From a virus, in the IMG/VR virus record IMGVR_UViG_3300043568_001162, positions 1 to 24,882 of that record: DNA of 24,882 nucleotides, one strand, 5' to 3'. Shown piece after piece: positions 1-8,028 of this stretch. How positions within the stretch are numbered: position 1 is the stretch's first letter; every line of letters begins with the position of its first letter. The position numbers and the translations under genes are program-made. The notes beneath the pieces were generated by a model that was not told the DNA's origin, did no database searches, and saw nothing but the letters and a program-made list of their open reading frames with translations.

Positions 1-11
1 ATATAATTAAG

Positions 12-200
12 ATGACAAAGAAAATACAAAGAAAAAGTGATAATAAATTTTTACTATCATTAGATAGTGATTTATGGGTGGAAAATATTAAAGAATCTAA
101 AACATTTAAGTTAGATGAATTTAAAGACGTATTCAATAATCTATTATTGATTTACATAAAAGATGAGTTGAAAGTTTACACCAATTATTTCGAAAGATAA
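12..200 (+). CDS. Small hypothetical protein, 62 aa, possibly 5'-truncated
   Basis: A 62-codon reading frame starts with ATG at base 12 and ends with TAA at 198–200. The protein is charged and lysine/aspartate-rich, with a hydrophobic stretch (NNLLLIYIKDEL, about residues 42–53) in the C-terminal half. I see no signal peptide, no clear membrane segment and no family motif. The frame stays open to the window edge, so the gene may begin further upstream; the ATG is chosen because an A-rich stretch precedes it, as with other genes here. It is followed by a 90-base gap that holds a promoter candidate for the DNA polymerase. Function unknown. Confidence 0.55.
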   Translation: MTKKIQRKSDNKFLLSLDSDLWVENIKESKTFKLDEFKDVFNNLLLIYIKDELKVYTNYFER

Positions 201-232
201 TTTGACTTACAAATCCGATTGGTATATATTTT
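201..232 (+). promoter_or_regulatory. Promoter candidate for DNA polymerase (Bacteroidota-type)
   Basis: TTTG at 201–204 is followed 20 bases later by TATATTTT at 225–232. This is close to the Bacteroidota housekeeping promoter pattern (TTTG near −33, TAnnTTTG near −7). It can also be read as a sigma70-like TTGACT–17–TATATT (202–207 and 225–230). It lies in the only gap before the polymerase and would start transcription near base 239, giving a leader of about 50 bases. No start site has been mapped, so this is a sequence match only. Confidence 0.5.
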
Positions 233-290
233 AATGAGAAAGGTAAATGTCGTAGAGTACGGCAGCTAATAAACCAAAAATTAAATATAT

Positions 291-3101
291 ATGATATCAG
301 AAGAAGAAATCAAATCCTTCTTGGAAGGTAATGACCCTGAAGAACATATCGTTGCAATAGAATTCGATTATGCAGGAGATTGTGTTTACAAAATCAAAGA
401 AATTCCTGGTAAAGGAAAAGAAATCAGAAAAGATACGTTCACCGCATTTGCGTGGGTTGGTGATTTAAGAGGATTGAATTTTTACAATTCATCTAAACAC
501 GAACAAAAAGCGGGTATGTCCAAACATAACATCATCATCGAACGTTTAAGAACGGAGAATGAAGATGGAACACCCAATGACAGATTAGATGAAGGATTAA
601 AGTATATGGTAAAATCTTTAAAAGGTTACCGTTCATTAATCCAATTCTTCAAAGAAGGTGGTGTAGAACCTTGGGGTGAAAAATCAAAAGACAAGATAAT
701 GATTCTACCACCGGTAGAACAATACTTAATTTCACGAGAAAAAAGATTATTTAAAGGATTTGACGAATACAATGACCTTACGAGGTTTGGATTCGACTTA
801 GAGACGACTGCTTTAGAACCTAAAGACGGTCGTATCTTTATGATTGGAATGAAAACCAATAAAGGATTTAAAAAAGTAATCGAATGTCCTGACGCAGATT
901 CAGAACGTAGAGGTCTTGTGGAATTCTTCAACACTATTGACGAACAAAAACCAAGTATTATTGGTGGGTATAACTCAGCAAACTTCGACTGGTTTTGGAT
1001 ATTCGAAAGATGTAAAGCTCTCAATATAGACATTAAAAAAATCTGTAAGACTCTGAACCCTAAGAGCCCTATAAAACAATCGGAAAACCTATTAAAACTT
1101 GCAAATGAGGTTGAGAGATACAACCAAGTTGGTATGTGGGGTTATAACGTAATTGATATTATCCACTCAGTTCGTAGAGCTCAAGCAATTAACTCAGGTA
1201 TTAAGTCCGCAGGTCTGAAATATATTACAAAATATATTGATGCTGAGGCTAAAGACCGTGTATATATTGACCACTTAGATATCGGTCCATATTATGCTAA
1301 TAAAGAGGAGTTTTGGTTAAACATTGAGAATGGTAACTATAAAAAAGTTGGTGTTAGTGAAAAAATTGATGAGGTTTGTGAACGTCATCCAAGTGTTTAC
1401 ATTAAAACTACGGGGGATGATTTAGTTGAGCGTTATCTTGACGATGACCTTGAGGAAACGTTATTGGTGGATGAGGAATTCAACCAAGGAACGTTTCTAT
1501 TAGCATCCTTAGTACCAACAACATATGAACGTGTATCAACAATGGGTACTGCGACATTATGGAAGATGATTATGTTAGCGTGGTCATATAAACACAAATT
1601 AGCAATCCCCAAGAAACAAGAGAAAAGAGACTTCGTAGGAGGACTTTCTCGTCTGTTAATGGTTGGTTATTCGAAAGACGTATTAAAACTCGATTACTCG
1701 TCACTATACCCATCAATTCAGTTGGTTCACGATGTGTTCCCTGAGTGTGACGTTACAGGTGCGATGAAAGGAATGTTAGCGTATTTCCGTAACTCTCGTA
1801 TTATGTATAAAAACTTGGCGAAAGAATGGGAAAGTAAGGATAAGAAAACATCCCTTAAATTTGACCGTAAACAATTACCGATTAAGATTTTCATCAACTC
1901 ATTATTTGGGGCATTATCAGCACCACAAGTATTCGCTTGGGGGGATATGGATAAAGGTGAGAAGATTACTTGTACAGGTAGACAATATTTACGTCAAATG
2001 TTGTTGTTCTTTAAAAAACGAGGTTATACTCCACTTGTATGTGATACCGATGGTATGAACTTCTCATTACCTGAAGAAGGGGTTGATGATAGAAGATACG
2101 TTGGTAAAGGGTTAAATTGGTTAGTTAAAGAGGGTAAAGAATATGAGGGTTATGATGCCGATGTTGCGGAGTTTAATGATTTGTTTATGAGAGGTGCTAT
2201 GGGTCTTGATTGTGATGGTACTTGGAAATCTTGTATCAACTTAGCAAGAAAGAACTACGCAACTATGGAACATAAAGGAAAAGTTAAATTAACAGGTAAT
2301 ACCATTAAATCTAAAAAATTACCATTGTATATTGAGAAATTCTTAGACAAGGCGGTTAACCATTTGTTAGAAGGTCAAGGTAAAGAATTTGTTGAGTGGT
2401 ATTACGAATACGTTACTAAAATATTTAATCAAGAGATACCATTAATGCAAATTGCTCAGAGAGCAAAAGTTAAATTATCAATCAAAGATTATTTAACAAG
2501 AACGACACAGAAAACTAAATCAGGTGGGTCAATGTCAAGAATGGCTCATATGGAATTGGCTATCAAACATAATATGAATACTCAGTTAGGTGATGTTATC
2601 TATTATGTTAATAATGGTGTTAGAGCATCTCACGGTGATGTTCAAAAAGTTAATAAACCTAAAAGTGGGTGGAAACAAGAACAACTTGATTTGTTTTATG
2701 AAGGATATGGTAAATACCCTGAAGATTCCGTAGAATCAACAGTTAAACTTAATTGTTACATTTTGAATACTTCAGATTTGGAGAATAACCCTGATATGTT
2801 GGGGGAATATAATGTTCCGAGAGCAATTACAACCTTTAACAAACGTATCCAACCTTTGTTGATTGTTTTTAATAATGAAGTGAGAGATAACTTATTGGTT
2901 ACGGACCCCGAACAACGTGGTTTCTTTACAACCGACCAATGTAGATTGACTAATGGCTTACCATTTAAAGAGGGTGACCAAGATTCGATTGAAGATTTGT
3001 TAACTATAACTGAAAAAGAAGTGGAATTTTGGAACAACATTAATGTTAGTCCTGACTATATCTATGACCAAGCAAGTGAAGGTTATGAGGTCTTTATATA
3101 A
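291..3101 (+). CDS. 43: Family B DNA polymerase (T4 gp43-like), with 3'-5' exonuclease
   Basis: This is the replicative DNA polymerase of a T4-type phage; it copies DNA and proofreads. The proofreading motifs are in order: Exo I FDLET with D169 and E171, Exo II NSANFD with N228 and D233, and Exo III Y382…D386. The polymerase motifs follow: motif A DYSSLYPS starting at D468, motif B K532xxxNS(537)LFG, and motif C DTD with D585 and D587. All expected catalytic carboxylates are present, so both activities should be intact. The length of 936 residues is slightly above T4 gp43 (898). The ATG at 291 directly follows AATTAAATATAT. The gene stands alone on the plus strand with its own promoter candidate upstream and a hairpin just after the stop, and it converges with the structural genes on the other strand. 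Confidence 0.97.
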   Translation: MISEEEIKSFLEGNDPEEHIVAIEFDYAGDCVYKIKEIPGKGKEIRKDTFTAFAWVGDLRGLNFYNSSKHEQKAGMSKHNIIIERLRTENEDGTPNDRLDEGLKYMVKSLKGYRSLIQFFKEGGVEPWGEKSKDKIMILPPVEQYLISREKRLFKGFDEYNDLTRFGFDLETTALEPKDGRIFMIGMKTNKGFKKVIECPDADSERRGLVEFFNTIDEQKPSIIGGYNSANFDWFWIFERCKALNIDIKKICKTLNPKSPIKQSENLLKLANEVERYNQVGMWGYNVIDIIHSVRRAQAINSGIKSAGLKYITKYIDAEAKDRVYIDHLDIGPYYANKEEFWLNIENGNYKKVGVSEKIDEVCERHPSVYIKTTGDDLVERYLDDDLEETLLVDEEFNQGTFLLASLVPTTYERVSTMGTATLWKMIMLAWSYKHKLAIPKKQEKRDFVGGLSRLLMVGYSKDVLKLDYSSLYPSIQLVHDVFPECDVTGAMKGMLAYFRNSRIMYKNLAKEWESKDKKTSLKFDRKQLPIKIFINSLFGALSAPQVFAWGDMDKGEKITCTGRQYLRQMLLFFKKRGYTPLVCDTDGMNFSLPEEGVDDRRYVGKGLNWLVKEGKEYEGYDADVAEFNDLFMRGAMGLDCDGTWKSCINLARKNYATMEHKGKVKLTGNTIKSKKLPLYIEKFLDKAVNHLLEGQGKEFVEWYYEYVTKIFNQEIPLMQIAQRAKVKLSIKDYLTRTTQKTKSGGSMSRMAHMELAIKHNMNTQLGDVIYYVNNGVRASHGDVQKVNKPKSGWKQEQLDLFYEGYGKYPEDSVESTVKLNCYILNTSDLENNPDMLGEYNVPRAITTFNKRIQPLLIVFNNEVRDNLLVTDPEQRGFFTTDQCRLTNGLPFKEGDQDSIEDLLTITEKEVEFWNNINVSPDYIYDQASEGYEVFI

Positions 3102-3105
3102 AGTT

Positions 3106-3137
3106 TTCACAGAGGGAAGTCGATTTCCCTCTGTGAA
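3106..3137. terminator. 13-bp hairpin between convergent genes (bidirectional terminator candidate)
   Basis: The arms TTCACAGAGGGAA (3106–3118) and TTCCCTCTGTGAA (3125–3137) pair perfectly around a 6-base loop. The hairpin starts five bases after the polymerase stop and ends five bases before the end of the convergent gene at 3143. Neither strand has a strong U-run after the stem, so termination may be weaker than for a classical intrinsic terminator. Confidence 0.7.
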
Positions 3138-3142
3138 CTTAA

Positions 3143-3490
3143 CTAACTCAATTTCAATCCGTCAGACGACACAATATACCACGAACCTTCTATTTGTAAG
3201 AACTCAACACAAGCCCCTTTATCAATAAAAATTTCGTCATATTCTTCGTCAATTTTCCCAATTAAAGGGGAAATTAATACTTTTGTCAACGCTTTAATTC
3301 TAATATGATTAGTCGTCGCTGAATCAAGAACTAACCTACAATTTTCAATGTCTTTAATAACTAAGAAATATTCACCATCGGTTTTATAAACTGAATCACG
3401 AATAATTCTACTAATAGGGTCATTAAACCCTCGTAGGTAAATTTTTTCACCAACTATTTTTTTTTCTGTATTTCTCGGATGTTCTACCAT
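3143..3490 (-). CDS. Hypothetical protein, 115 aa, probably beta-rich virion component
   Basis: The 115-residue product has alternating short hydrophobic strands and polar turns and ends in a stretch (CVEFLQIEGSWYIVSSDGLK) reminiscent of small beta-sandwich virion proteins. I do not recognise the family by motif. No signal peptide or membrane segment is visible. Its ATG (3488–3490) lies one base after the stop of the neck gene, so the two are almost certainly co-transcribed and translationally linked. That position suggests a head- or neck-associated part, which is inference only. A housekeeping function cannot be excluded. Confidence 0.75.
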   Translation of the reverse strand: MVEHPRNTEKKIVGEKIYLRGFNDPISRIIRDSVYKTDGEYFLVIKDIENCRLVLDSATTNHIRIKALTKVLISPLIGKIDEEYDEIFIDKGACVEFLQIEGSWYIVSSDGLKLS

Positions 3491-3491
3491 A

Positions 3492-4619
3492 TTAAATTAT
3501 ATATATTTGTCTTGGGAACGCTCTAAACTTCATTTGTTTATTTAAGTTCTCAGCAATTAATGCCTCACGTTCTAAAACCTTTTCAGGTTTCAATCTTGTT
3601 AATTTACCTTCAGCACCAATTAATTCTTCTAACAATTTTGTTTTCTCATCTTTACCTTCAGTTGATAGAGATTGATAATCCATAGTTAATTCAGAATCAG
3701 GTGTTTTTAAATTACCACTATATTTTCCACGAACTTTTGATAATGTCTCTTTACAAGACGCAACAAACCAACGTCTAACCCAAACTTGTGCCGGATTATT
3801 TAAGTCAGTCCAAGACATTTTATCAAATGGAACGTCGGACGGTAGTTTAATGATATCAGGATTGTCTTTTAAACACTTATCTCTGTCAGCAGGTCCCGCA
3901 TCGTAATAACAATACCATACCTTACCTCTCATTAATGTTGTATTACCAAAGTCAAATTTACCACCAGGTGTTTGCATTAAGTGTAATGCTTTTTTACCTT
4001 CAGGTAATGCCGTAATCTTATAAGTTAAGTCACCTGTAATGATTCTTCGTTGTATGTTAATTTCTTGCATTCTCAGTAACATATCAAATGCCGGCATCAT
4101 TAAGAAACTACCACCTGTATTACCCATTTGAGCAAGACCACCCCCACCACCAAGACCACCACCGGCACCTAAAGCACCAAATGACCAAGGGTCAAACATC
4201 GCGTTATTTAAATTTGCGGGTGAAAACCAAAGAACTTCATTAATTTCTCGATTCGCAGGTATTTCGTAAACTTGTTGATTAGCTTTTAATTCAACATAAT
4301 CTCTTTTCAATTCCCATTCACCACCGGCTTGTAAACCAACAATCTTAGAGTATGCGTAAGAATATCTTGTTTCATAATCTAAACTCTTAGTCATAAAAGC
4401 TCTACTCAAAGATTGAGTATCAAGATTTAGATTATATAGTGAAGTCCATTGAGACTCGATTAACCAATTTTGCACTTGTTCAGAATAATCATCAATTGAA
4501 AATTCTAACAAAGTATCCATTTGTTCATCATCAAGTTCAACAGAACGTAAAGGAGCCCCCAATAGGTGTCTCACCTTTTTATATAGTTCACTTCTATGTG
4601 GTTCCGGAATTATTGACAT
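3492..4619 (-). CDS. 13: Neck protein, T4 gp13-like (head completion)
   Basis: The N-terminus (KVRHLLGAPLRSVELDDEQM, residues 15–34) matches by eye the opening of T4 gp13 (…RRLGAPxxxVELTxxQ), followed by a helical stretch. A second family hallmark, VYEIPANREINEVLWF, lies at about residues 117–132. In T4, gp13 and gp14 seal the filled head and form the tail-docking site. The protein is 375 residues against 309 in T4; part of the excess is a glycine-rich segment (about 148–170, with GAGGGLGGGGG) that looks like an exposed flexible loop. Spacing is 23 bases after the upstream dismutase-fusion gene and one base before the downstream small gene, so these form a minus-strand operon. The assignment rests on sequence memory, not a search. 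Confidence 0.82.
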   Translation of the reverse strand: MSIIPEPHRSELYKKVRHLLGAPLRSVELDDEQMDTLLEFSIDDYSEQVQNWLIESQWTSLYNLNLDTQSLSRAFMTKSLDYETRYSYAYSKIVGLQAGGEWELKRDYVELKANQQVYEIPANREINEVLWFSPANLNNAMFDPWSFGALGAGGGLGGGGGLAQMGNTGGSFLMMPAFDMLLRMQEINIQRRIITGDLTYKITALPEGKKALHLMQTPGGKFDFGNTTLMRGKVWYCYYDAGPADRDKCLKDNPDIIKLPSDVPFDKMSWTDLNNPAQVWVRRWFVASCKETLSKVRGKYSGNLKTPDSELTMDYQSLSTEGKDEKTKLLEELIGAEGKLTRLKPEKVLEREALIAENLNKQMKFRAFPRQIYII

Positions 4620-4633
4620 AGTATTTGTTTTCT

Positions 4634-4642
4634 ATATAAATA
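4634..4642 (-). promoter_or_regulatory. TATTTATAT motif before neck gene
   Basis: Read on the minus strand, TATTTATAT ends 14 bases before the ATG of the neck gene, in the 23-base gap after the dismutase fusion. It is one copy of a recurring TATTTAT(A/C/T) element and would let the neck gene be transcribed separately from the helicase operon. Candidate only. Confidence 0.35.
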
Positions 4643-6181
4643 TCAATCTATAGTATAAATTAAATTATTTTCAGGAAAAACAAACATACCTCCAATGATT
4701 TGAGTATCTTTATTATCGAACACTAAAACCTCCTTATTATTTTTTGCGAAGATTAACCAATCTGTTTTATAATTTTTAACATTACCTGAACCTAAAATGA
4801 TGATGTTCCCATTATCCTTTTTAATTCCCGTGAAAGGTTTGATTTGTGATGTTTTTATTTGACCGTCAACTTTTATCTCACAATCAATTCCACCAATCAT
4901 ATCTTCTTTACTCCCAAGTTTACCGATTTTACTTACATTGTCTTTACCAAAAATACTTTGTAATTTAACAACAACATAATCTTCTCTTTGTTCACCCCAA
5001 GTATTCGTTTGATTTAAAACTGACATAATGTTTTGGAACGTCGATGATTCAGGTGAAAAAATTCTAAACTTATAATAATCAATTACTTTGATAAATCGTT
5101 TAGTCTCACTCACTTGGTCAAATTTATTTCGACCAATTAAATCAATTTCAGGTTTATTTAGTTTCACCAATACTTTATTAACGTCCTGAATTAATAAACA
5201 AAAAGTACTATAGTTAGTATTCAATTTATTAATTACTGACCTACCCTCACCTTCCAAATTATAAATCCCCGACATTTCACCCGGAGCGTATTTATCTTTA
5301 CCATAAAATTTATCAGGAAAAGCTTCTTTAAGAATTCGATTAATGGCTATCTTGTATGTGTTTTTAACGTCAGGATTTGAATTAAATATTTGTCTAATCT
5401 TCTCGGTTAATTCTCGACTACATCTTTCCGACTTTTGTTCGGTAATTAAAGTTTTAATTTCACTACTCTCGTTAATTTTGGTTTTAACTTTCATTGAATA
5501 TAATTTATCAACGAATTCCCAATTAACACATTTCCAAAAGTTATTTATGTATTCGTCCCTTTTGTTACGATACTTTAAGTAATAAGCGTGTTCCCATAAA
5601 TCTAACCCCAATAATGGATACCCACCATTTTTTACGACATTCATTAATGGATTGTCTTGATTGGGGGTTGAAACTATTTTAAGTTGATTTTGTTTTGTTA
5701 AAACTAACCAAACCCAACCTGACCCAAATCTTTGTTTCGCAACTTCATCAAATTTAATTTTAAAATCATTAAACGAGTCGTATTGTTTTACAATTTTATT
5801 AAAAACTTTACCACTTGGTTTTTGTGTCTTTGGTGTTAACATTTTCCAAAACAAAGCGTGATTAAATGCTCCACCCGCATTGTTTCGGATTGTTTTATTG
5901 TATCGACTAATACTCTTGATGATTTGTTCTAATTCTAAATCACCATACTTACCTTTCTCTAACGCAGTGTTTAATTTCTCAACATAACCTTTATAATGTT
6001 TGTTATAATGGTATGACATCGTTTCTGCGTCAATAAATTGTTTCAAGGCTGAGTAAGCGTAGGGTAACTTTTCTATCCCTATCTTTTTCATTTCCGTAAG
6101 GAAAAGTTCTTTGTTTTTTTCTTTATCAATAGTTTCTAACTTTTCGGTAATAACTTTGATACGTTCTTCAATTACTTTCAT
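4643..6181 (-). CDS. Mn/Fe superoxide dismutase fused to an Mrr-like (QxK) nuclease-type domain
   Basis: Residues about 38–230 form a full Mn/Fe superoxide dismutase. The ligand positions are H58 (MSYHYNKH), H108 (GGAFNHALFW), D194 and H198 (DLWEHAYY), with gateway H62 and Y66. G103/G104 and Q175 (NQD) sit where Mn-type enzymes have their pattern. Residues 1–36 are charged and probably helical. Residues 230–395 are an unassigned, mostly helical linker. Residues about 396–512 contain GGID(433) and, 12 residues after that Asp, Q446-I-K448, which is the D…QxK pattern of Mrr-type PD-(D/E)XK nucleases. Dismutases usually end near residue 205, so this is more than twice the normal length. It lies 41 bases after the helicase gene and 23 before the neck gene. 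The dismutase call is firm; nuclease activity is inferred from motif spacing. Confidence 0.85.
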   Translation of the reverse strand: MKVIEERIKVITEKLETIDKEKNKELFLTEMKKIGIEKLPYAYSALKQFIDAETMSYHYNKHYKGYVEKLNTALEKGKYGDLELEQIIKSISRYNKTIRNNAGGAFNHALFWKMLTPKTQKPSGKVFNKIVKQYDSFNDFKIKFDEVAKQRFGSGWVWLVLTKQNQLKIVSTPNQDNPLMNVVKNGGYPLLGLDLWEHAYYLKYRNKRDEYINNFWKCVNWEFVDKLYSMKVKTKINESSEIKTLITEQKSERCSRELTEKIRQIFNSNPDVKNTYKIAINRILKEAFPDKFYGKDKYAPGEMSGIYNLEGEGRSVINKLNTNYSTFCLLIQDVNKVLVKLNKPEIDLIGRNKFDQVSETKRFIKVIDYYKFRIFSPESSTFQNIMSVLNQTNTWGEQREDYVVVKLQSIFGKDNVSKIGKLGSKEDMIGGIDCEIKVDGQIKTSQIKPFTGIKKDNGNIIILGSGNVKNYKTDWLIFAKNNKEVLVFDNKDTQIIGGMFVFPENNLIYTID

Positions 6182-6198
6182 TTTACTTATTTTGTTAC

Positions 6199-6207
6199 CT
6201 ATAAATA
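6199..6207 (-). promoter_or_regulatory. TATTTATAG motif before dismutase-fusion gene
   Basis: On the minus strand TATTTATAG ends 17 bases before the ATG of the dismutase fusion, inside the 41-base gap after the helicase gene. It is another copy of the recurring TATTTAT element. Candidate only. Confidence 0.35.
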
Positions 6208-6222
6208 AGCGGAAGTTTTGAA

Positions 6223-7980
6223 TTATCTCCTTTGGTTGATTCGATTCATCATTTGTTCAACAAAGTCACCCTTATCTAAATTGTCCCCCATCACCGTTTC
6301 AAACACATTTTTCTTATGATTTAACATATCATAAATAATACCTTCAATTGTATTTTCAAATATTGGGTAATAAACTGAAACCGTGTTTTTTTGACCATAT
6401 CTGTAAGCCCTATCTTCCGCTTGTGAATGGTCCGATGGAACAAATGATAAGTCATTCATAATACAAGCCTCACCAGCGGTGAGAGTAATTCCGACACCTG
6501 CAGCTTTTAAATTTCCCACAAACACCTTTATTTTTTCATTTTCCTGAAATTGGTCAACTGCGTATTGTCTTTGTGGTTTGGTACAAGACCCGTCTAAATA
6601 AACTGATTGTTTTCCAAAATGTTCGTGAATTTTTCTTAATGTATCTGTAAAATTTGTGAATATAATAACCTTTTTATCTTGGTCTATTATGTTTTGAGCT
6701 AATTCTATTGTTTGTTTTATTTTTTCTTCCGCAATAATTTGTCTTACTTTCATTAACTTACTAAATTGAACCGTTAATGATTTAGACTCGTCTTTTTTAT
6801 TTTCATACCAATCGTAGTATTCACCAACCTCAGTTTCATAGTCTTTAGATTTCAATCTCAGATAAACAGGTGTGATTATTTTATCGGGTAAATCTAATAC
6901 ATCAGTTTTTAACCTACGTAATACTTGTCTTGATGTTCTATCTCTAAGTTCCTCTAAATTAGATGCCCCTGACACGTTCCATATCTTTCTTTTACCGGCA
7001 GTGAACTGATAACCTTGACAATATCTAATCGCGTAGGCCATCCAATTTTGAGCAACAGGACTTTCAATCAAACTCAATAAGTTGAAGTAGTTCATTGGTC
7101 TTGAAGTCATCGGAGTTCCCGTTAACAACCATAATCTATCCACCTTAGTTGAAAAACTATTAATTAGTTTAGTTCTTTGAGCTTGAGCATTTTGTATATA
7201 GTGTGCCTCATCAATAATAATTAAATCAAAATTACATTTCGTAATTAATGAATTTGCTTTATCTTTGAGGTCGTAAAAGTTCTTTAAGATATCATAATTA
7301 ACAATAACAAAATCGTGTTCAGTTGAAAAACTTTTACTTTCAGAAATAAAAATAGACCTATCAGTATAGTTTTCAATTTCACGTTGCCAGTTAATTTTTA
7401 ATGTTGCGGGACAAATAATTAATATTTTCTTAGCACCTGTCTCTAACGCGGCGATAATTGTTGCGGTTGTCTTCCCAAGACCCATATCATCCGCCAAAAT
7501 AAAACGTTTAGACCCCGCTAATGATTCGATGGCTATCTTTTGGTGTTCCAATGGAGGTCGGTGTGAATACTTAGTATAATCAATAACAACATTTTCAACT
7601 TTATGGGTTTTTAACATCGCACCTTTTGGCATCCAAAAATCGTGAATAGTTTCTTCCTCTTTAATTTTCCCCCAAATATGGTATGATTTTTCTTTCTCAA
7701 CCAATAATTTCTCAACCCAAACTTGTTTAGGGATTTCAGTGTAAAGATTTTGGTCCGCAATCTTTTTTGCGAAGTAAGGGTCCAAGTCAACCCACTTCTT
7801 AGCAACTTTAGGTTGGTAGTCTGAGTAATTAATGATATAATCAGATTGGGCTCTTGTCGGGTAAAACTTTTTATTGTTTTCTTTCTGTAATTTTAATTTC
7901 AGAATATAGTTATTCCCCCCTGAGTAATTCTCAAGTATTTGTATTGCCTGTTGTTCTATAGATACGATTTTGTTTTCCAA
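6223..7980 (-). CDS. SNF2-family (SF2) DEAH helicase / translocase
   Basis: This is a superfamily 2 DNA-dependent ATPase of the SNF2 type. Visible motifs in order are Walker A DDMGLGKT (164–171), motif II DEAH (257–260), motif III TGTP (287–290), motif V AAGVGITLT (493–501) and motif VI QAEDRAYRYGQ (520–530). The last two are typical of SNF2/SMARCAL1-like proteins rather than T4 UvsW. Residues 1–140 form an N-terminal region of unknown function with FYPTRAQSDYII near 39–50. Such enzymes remodel forks or strip proteins from DNA, so a role in phage replication or recombination is likely. The start appears to be TTG (7980–7978), giving (M)ENKIVSIEQ; the next in-frame Met is near residue 117, too far in. 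The gene is divergent from the gp14-position gene and first in the minus-strand block. Confidence 0.9.
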   Translation of the reverse strand: MENKIVSIEQQAIQILENYSGGNNYILKLKLQKENNKKFYPTRAQSDYIINYSDYQPKVAKKWVDLDPYFAKKIADQNLYTEIPKQVWVEKLLVEKEKSYHIWGKIKEEETIHDFWMPKGAMLKTHKVENVVIDYTKYSHRPPLEHQKIAIESLAGSKRFILADDMGLGKTTATIIAALETGAKKILIICPATLKINWQREIENYTDRSIFISESKSFSTEHDFVIVNYDILKNFYDLKDKANSLITKCNFDLIIIDEAHYIQNAQAQRTKLINSFSTKVDRLWLLTGTPMTSRPMNYFNLLSLIESPVAQNWMAYAIRYCQGYQFTAGKRKIWNVSGASNLEELRDRTSRQVLRRLKTDVLDLPDKIITPVYLRLKSKDYETEVGEYYDWYENKKDESKSLTVQFSKLMKVRQIIAEEKIKQTIELAQNIIDQDKKVIIFTNFTDTLRKIHEHFGKQSVYLDGSCTKPQRQYAVDQFQENEKIKVFVGNLKAAGVGITLTAGEACIMNDLSFVPSDHSQAEDRAYRYGQKNTVSVYYPIFENTIEGIIYDMLNHKKNVFETVMGDNLDKGDFVEQMMNRINQRR

Positions 7981-8002
7981 AACTATTTGTTTGTTTAAAA
8001 AA

Positions 8003-8011
8003 TAATAAATA
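8003..8011 (-). promoter_or_regulatory. TATTTATTA motif before helicase gene
   Basis: On the minus strand TATTTATTA ends 22 bases before the TTG start of the helicase, in the 48-base divergent gap. It is a near copy of the element found before other genes. A plus-strand TATTTATCA (8018–8026) lies in the same gap, but only two bases before the next ATG. Confidence 0.3.
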
Positions 8012-8028
8012 ATCCGATATTTATCAAT

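Noticed and set aside
626-1123. 165-codon minus-strand frame inside the polymerase
   Set aside because: It runs antisense through the exonuclease domain of an intact polymerase and its translation has no family-like features; a shadow frame.
3043-3228. 61-codon plus-strand frame across the polymerase stop
   Set aside because: It overlaps the end of the polymerase, the 13-bp hairpin and the convergent gene; no start signal and no protein-like pattern.
6223-7980. Assignment of the helicase as T4 UvsW
   Set aside because: The motif VI QAEDRAYRYGQ and the ADDMGLGKT Walker A are SNF2-type, and the N-terminal region does not resemble UvsW, so only the SNF2 family call is made.
8018-8026. TATTTATCA as promoter for the gp14-position gene
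   Set aside because: It ends only two bases before the ATG, too close for a −10 element unless the true start is downstream; left as an ambiguous copy in the divergent gap.
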